From: Streptomyces endocoffeicus
GTDB lineage: Bacteria > Actinomycetota > Actinomycetes > Streptomycetales > Streptomycetaceae
Direction of reading: 5' to 3'
NCBI RefSeq assembly: GCF_016741935.1
Contig: NZ_JAERRG010000014.1
Span: 124,001-188,000, forward strand
DNA: 64,000 nt
Each line of letters begins with the position of its first letter. The stretch's first letter is position 1. The notes under the pieces were generated by a model that ran no database searches, was not told where the DNA came from, and saw only the letters and a program-made list of their open reading frames with translations. Position numbers and translations under genes: made by a program. This document shows positions 60,920 through 64,000 of this stretch, in pieces.

Positions 60920-62290
60920 GTGACGACGCTACTGAACAGCCGGGCCGGGCGGCGGCAGGCCATGCGCCGCATCCAGCCTCGCCGTTCGCATGCCGTGCCG
61001 TTGATCCTGCTGAGTCTGGCGGGTGCGGCGGCGGTGCTGTCGCTGTGGTGGCAGAACACTCCGAACGTCGAGGGCACCGCGCAGTGGCTGACCCACGCCG
61101 GGCGGCTCAGCGGGCTGCTCGGCGGCTATGTCCTCGCCCTCGTCGTCCTCCAGATGGCGCGCGTTCCGGCGCTGGAGCGGCGGGTGGGGTCGGACCGGGT
61201 CTCGCGGTGGCACGCGTTGAGCGGGCGGTACGCGCTGTGTCTGATCGTGGCGCATGTCGGGCTGATCATCGCGGGCTACGCGGAGCAGGCGGGCACCGGC
61301 TTCGTCGACCAGTCCGTCACCGTGGTCATGGACTACCCGGACATGATCAAGGCGGTGATCGGCACCGGGCTGCTGGTGGTGATCGGGCTGATCTCGGCGG
61401 GCATGGTGCGCCGCCGGATGTCGTACGAGGTCTGGTACTACCTGCATCTGCTCACCTATCTGGCGGTCTTCCTGACGTTCTGGCACCAGCTCGCGACCGG
61501 CGCGGAGTTCGTCGGGAACAAGACCGCGGAGACCGCCTGGTACGCGCTGTACGGCACGGTCACCGCACTGGTGGTCTGGTACCGGCTGCTGGTGCCGCTG
61601 CGGCTGAACCTGCGGCACCGGATGCGGGTGGAGGCCGTCGTACCGGAGGCGCCCGGAGTGGTGTCGGTGCTGATCAAGGGGCGCAAGCTGCACCGGATCG
61701 GGGCGCAGGCCGGACAGTTCTTCCGATGGCGGTTCCTGGCCCCGGGGATGCGCTGGGGCTCCCATCCGTACTCGCTCTCCGCGCCGCCCCGGCCGGAGCT
61801 GCTGCGGATCACGGTGAAGGCGGTGGGCGGCCACAGCACGGGGCTGGCCTCGCTGGAGCCGGGGACGCGGGTGTGGGCGGAGGGGCCGTACGGGGCGATG
61901 ACCGCGGCGCGGCGCAGCCGCGGCAAGGTGCTGATGATCGCGGGCGGCGCCGGGATCACCCCGATCCGGGCGCTGTTCGAGACGCTGCCGGGCAAGGGCA
62001 GCGACCTCACCCTGCTCTACCGGGCCCGCAGCGTCGGGGACCTGGCGCTGTGGAACGAGCTGAAGCAGATCGCGACCGAGCGCGGGGCCCGGCTGCTGTA
62101 CGCGGTGAACGGCCCGGACGGCGCCCGGCCGGAGATCACCGCGGAGCGGCTGGGCCATCTGCTCCCCGACATCGAGGACCACGACGTCTATCTGTGCGGC
62201 CCACCGGGCCTGGCCGAGCACGCGTACGGGGCGCTGCGCGAGGCGGGGGTTCCGGATCGCCGGATCCACCACGAATCCTTCGAGCTGTGA
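60920..62290 (+). CDS. Ferric-reductase-like transmembrane/FAD-NAD oxidoreductase
   Basis: A 456-residue protein. Residues about 25-225 are a ferric-reductase-like heme domain with six helices and His residues (WHALSGRYALCLIVAHVGL, YYLHLLTYLAVFLTFWHQL). The rest is a ferredoxin reductase with HPYSLSAPP for FAD and GGAGITPIRA plus LCGPPG for NAD(P)H. It can pass electrons from NAD(P)H across the membrane. GTG 60920 has AAGGGG upstream. It is followed by FMN-binding and ApbE genes, suggesting an exported flavoprotein acceptor. Confidence 0.88.
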   Translation: MTTLLNSRAGRRQAMRRIQPRRSHAVPLILLSLAGAAAVLSLWWQNTPNVEGTAQWLTHAGRLSGLLGGYVLALVVLQMARVPALERRVGSDRVSRWHALSGRYALCLIVAHVGLIIAGYAEQAGTGFVDQSVTVVMDYPDMIKAVIGTGLLVVIGLISAGMVRRRMSYEVWYYLHLLTYLAVFLTFWHQLATGAEFVGNKTAETAWYALYGTVTALVVWYRLLVPLRLNLRHRMRVEAVVPEAPGVVSVLIKGRKLHRIGAQAGQFFRWRFLAPGMRWGSHPYSLSAPPRPELLRITVKAVGGHSTGLASLEPGTRVWAEGPYGAMTAARRSRGKVLMIAGGAGITPIRALFETLPGKGSDLTLLYRARSVGDLALWNELKQIATERGARLLYAVNGPDGARPEITAERLGHLLPDIEDHDVYLCGPPGLAEHAYGALREAGVPDRRIHHESFEL

Positions 62291-62378
62291 CCGAGACGTC
62301 CGGGCCGTGCCCCAGTCGTCCGGGCCGTGCCCCAGTCGTTTGAGCCGTGACCCAGTCGTTCGAGCTGTGACCGAGGTG
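62279..62378 (+). repeat. 20-bp x 5 tandem array between the reductase and FMN-binding genes
   Basis: Units at 62279, 62299, 62319, 62339 and 62359. The first holds the reductase stop (TTCGAGCTGTGACCGAGACG); units 2 and 3 are identical; the fifth nearly repeats unit 1 and ends with the GTGAAGCC before the next ATG. Confidence 0.95.
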
Positions 62379-62383
62379 AAGCC

Positions 62384-62860
62384 ATGAAGAGGAAGCATCC
62401 GCTGCGCCGCATCGTCGTGGGAACGGCCGCCACCGTCTCCGGTGTGGTGCTGTTGCTCGCGCTGAAGCAGCCGGGTTCGGGGGGCGGCCAGACCGTCGCC
62501 GAGAACCAGCCGGGGCAGGCGCCCCCCGTCGCGGCCACGGCACCGCCGGGCGGGGGCGGCGCGAGGGCCGGGGCGGGTGCGGGCGGCGCCCGTACGGTCA
62601 CCGGCGACGCCGTACAGACGCAGTACGGCCCGGTCCAGGTGAGCCTCACCGTCAACGGTGGGAAGATCACCGGCGCGCAGGCGGTCAAGACGCCGGACTC
62701 CGGGCCGCGCAGCGAGCAGATCGCCAAGGACTCCATACCGAAGCTCAACCAGCAGGCGGTGTCCGCGGCGAAGGTGGACACGGTCTCCGGAGCCACCTAC
62801 ACCAGCGAGGGCTACGCCAAGTCGCTGCAGAGCGCGCTCGACAAGGCGGGTGCCAAGTGA
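62384..62860 (+). CDS. FMN-binding (covalent flavin) membrane-anchored protein
   Basis: A 158-residue protein. One N-terminal helix (VVGTAATVSGVVLLLAL) anchors it, then a Gly/Pro/Ala linker, then an FMN_bind domain (about 75-158) with SGATYTS near 135, where the threonine is the expected covalent flavin site. ApbE, encoded next, would attach the FMN. It probably receives electrons from the upstream reductase. Confidence 0.88.
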   Translation: MKRKHPLRRIVVGTAATVSGVVLLLALKQPGSGGGQTVAENQPGQAPPVAATAPPGGGGARAGAGAGGARTVTGDAVQTQYGPVQVSLTVNGGKITGAQAVKTPDSGPRSEQIAKDSIPKLNQQAVSAAKVDTVSGATYTSEGYAKSLQSALDKAGAK

Positions 62861-63648
62861 TGTACGGAATGGGCGAACCCGAGCCGCTGCGCCATGTCGA
62901 GCACGTCATGGGCACGGTCTTCTCCTTCGACGTCCGCGAGGTCGCGCCCGCCGACCGGCCCCGGGTGCAGGCCGCGCTGGACGGGGCCGTGGTGGGGCTG
63001 CACCGGGTGGACGAGCTGTTCTCCACCTATCGCCGGGACAGCCAGATCAGCCGGCTGGGGCGCGGTGAGCTGACGCTGTCGCGCTGCGATCCCGAGGTCC
63101 GGGACGTACTGCGGATGTGCGAGGACGCCGAGCACCGCAGCGGCGGCTGGTTCACCGCCCGCTACGCCGGTGGCCGCCTCGACCCGACGGGCCTGGTCAA
63201 GGGCTGGGCGGTGGAGCGCGCCGCCCAGATGCTGGTCTCCTCGGGCGCCGGGTCGGTATGTGTGAACGGCGGCGGCGACGTCCAGGTGCACGGCGGCCCC
63301 TGGCGGGTGGGCATCGCCGATCCACTGCGCCGGGGCGAGCTGGCGGCGATCGTGGAGGCCCGCGGCGAAATGGCCGTGGCCACCTCGGGCCCGGCCGAGC
63401 GGGGCTGCCACATCCTGGACCCCCACACCGGGCGCCCCCCGGCGCAGGGCCTGGCCTCGGTCACCGTGATCGCCACCAGCCTGGCCGACGCGGATGCCGT
63501 GGCCACCGCGGCCTGCGCCATGGGCGCCGAACGCGCCCGCCCCTGGCTGGGACGGCTCCCCGACGCCGAGGCATTCGTCATCACCGCGGACGGCTCCACC
63601 TGGCACACCAGCGGCTTCGCCCGCTATTCGGCGGAGCTATGTGTATAA
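62860..63648 (+). CDS. apbE: FAD:protein FMN transferase
   Basis: A 262-residue ApbE flavin transferase. HVMGTVFSFDV opens it; DPTGLVKGWAVERA and VNGGGDVQ are the FAD/Mg regions, and ATSGPAERGCHILDPHTGRPP plus a late D-A-VATAAC segment complete the site. It attaches FMN to the threonine of the FMN_bind partner. Its start overlaps the upstream stop (TGATG). The signal peptide typical of many ApbE proteins is absent, so attachment may occur in the cytoplasm. Confidence 0.92.
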   Translation: MYGMGEPEPLRHVEHVMGTVFSFDVREVAPADRPRVQAALDGAVVGLHRVDELFSTYRRDSQISRLGRGELTLSRCDPEVRDVLRMCEDAEHRSGGWFTARYAGGRLDPTGLVKGWAVERAAQMLVSSGAGSVCVNGGGDVQVHGGPWRVGIADPLRRGELAAIVEARGEMAVATSGPAERGCHILDPHTGRPPAQGLASVTVIATSLADADAVATAACAMGAERARPWLGRLPDAEAFVITADGSTWHTSGFARYSAELCV

Positions 63649-63714
63649 GGCGATCCCTCTGTATCAGACGATCGCTCGGTATAAGGCGATCGCTCGGTAG
63701 AGGACGATCCCTCA
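63643..63714 (+). repeat. 18-bp x 4 tandem array across the apbE stop codon
   Basis: Units at 63643, 63661, 63679 and 63697 begin GTAT or GTAG and share CGATCSCTC. The first contains TAA, the third repeats GTATAAGG. Confidence 0.92.
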
Positions 63715-63721
63715 GCGGCGC

Positions 63722-64000
63722 TCACTCCTTGCCGCGGATCGCCTCGGCCAGGACCTGGACATGGCCGTGGTCGAGGTCCTTCACGGCCGTGAGGAGGGTC
63801 AGAGGGCCGGAGGCGGTCAGCTCGCGGAGGTGGGCGACGGCCTCGTGGCGCTCCGGGGTGGTGAGCTCGGCGCGGTAGCGGCGGGTGAATTCCGGGAAGA
63901 GGTCCGGGTCATGGCCGTACCAGCGGCGCAGCTCGGTGGACGGGGCGGCGTCCTTGGCCCATTCGTCCAGCTGGGCGTCGGCCTTGGCGAGGCCGCGCGG
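63722..64000 (-). CDS. DUF488 family protein (partial, 5' end beyond window)
   Basis: The last 92 residues of a DUF488 protein: ELRRWYGHDPDLFPEFTRRY, ELTTPERHEAVAHLREL, PLTLLTAVKDLDHGHVQVL. DUF488 proteins are small and of unknown function, sometimes in oxidative-stress or DNA-modification contexts. Convergent to apbE. Confidence 0.85.
   Translation of the reverse strand, partial: PRGLAKADAQLDEWAKDAAPSTELRRWYGHDPDLFPEFTRRYRAELTTPERHEAVAHLRELTASGPLTLLTAVKDLDHGHVQVLAEAIRGKE

Noticed and set aside
62279..62378. Iterons or attachment site
   Set aside because: Units start at a stop codon, no replication or integrase gene is near, and similar arrays with other sequences occur at other gene ends.

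Overview
The window is high-GC actinobacterial chromosome, almost certainly Streptomyces. It carries ssgB (sporulation cell division), GTG/TTG starts, Tat signal peptides, a sugar importer without its own ATPase, and a gene order (pgsA/thrS, ssgB, cob, metNIQ, argH/argG) that I remember as the SCO1525-SCO1580 neighbourhood of S. coelicolor. That comparison is from memory, not from a search.

Layout. 0-9.4 kb: the phosphatidylinositol/PIM genes pimA-patA-pgsA, an EF-G-like protein, a membrane protein, a HIT protein and thrS. 9.4-12.8 kb: a DUF4365-like protein with a coupled unknown, a DEDDh exonuclease and a VOC protein. 12.8-20.5 kb: two identical tRNA-Val(CAC) genes flank a rhamnogalacturonan-type lyase, a YesL-like protein and a binding-protein/permease importer with LacI-type operators. 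20.6-24.9 kb: PGPGW membrane protein, ssgB, CGNR zinc-finger regulator, small membrane proteins, DsbA-like protein and a double GNAT protein. 25-27 kb: pabC and pabB. 27.1-27.6 kb: a Gly-Cys-Val-Val-Val tRNA cluster. 27.6-34.6 kb is more accessory: a kinase with a minisatellite, a cyclase/TetR pair, an HbpS/TetR/hydrolase group with a perfect operator, a methyltransferase relic and short conserved genes. 34.85-35.0 kb: a MITE-like palindrome. 35-45 kb: Ser/Thr kinase, TrmH-type methylase and cobalamin genes (CysG-like, a giant BluB-CobT fusion, CobL). 45-51.9 kb: metNIQ with a Cys-rich leader, HAD, GNAT and sigma-like genes. 52-55.6 kb: GDPD, acyltransferase, hydrolase. 55.6-59.4 kb: aldo/keto reductase, argH, argG with an ArgR-type promoter. 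59.5-63.7 kb: Tat-exported phosphohydrolase, then a ferric-reductase-like/FMN-binding/ApbE electron-transfer operon. A DUF488 gene runs off the right edge.

The most unusual structure is not a gene. At least ten unrelated genes carry tandem arrays of 15-28 bp units that begin inside the last codons and span the stop codon (for example 5 x 20 bp at 62279-62378 and 4 x 23 bp at 4666-4757). Also notable are a probably leaderless Cys-rich leader peptide before metNIQ, an 840-residue acidic extension on BluB-CobT, several upstream ORFs coupled by overlapping stop/start codons, a MITE-like element, and a dispersed repeat found twice, both times between convergent genes.
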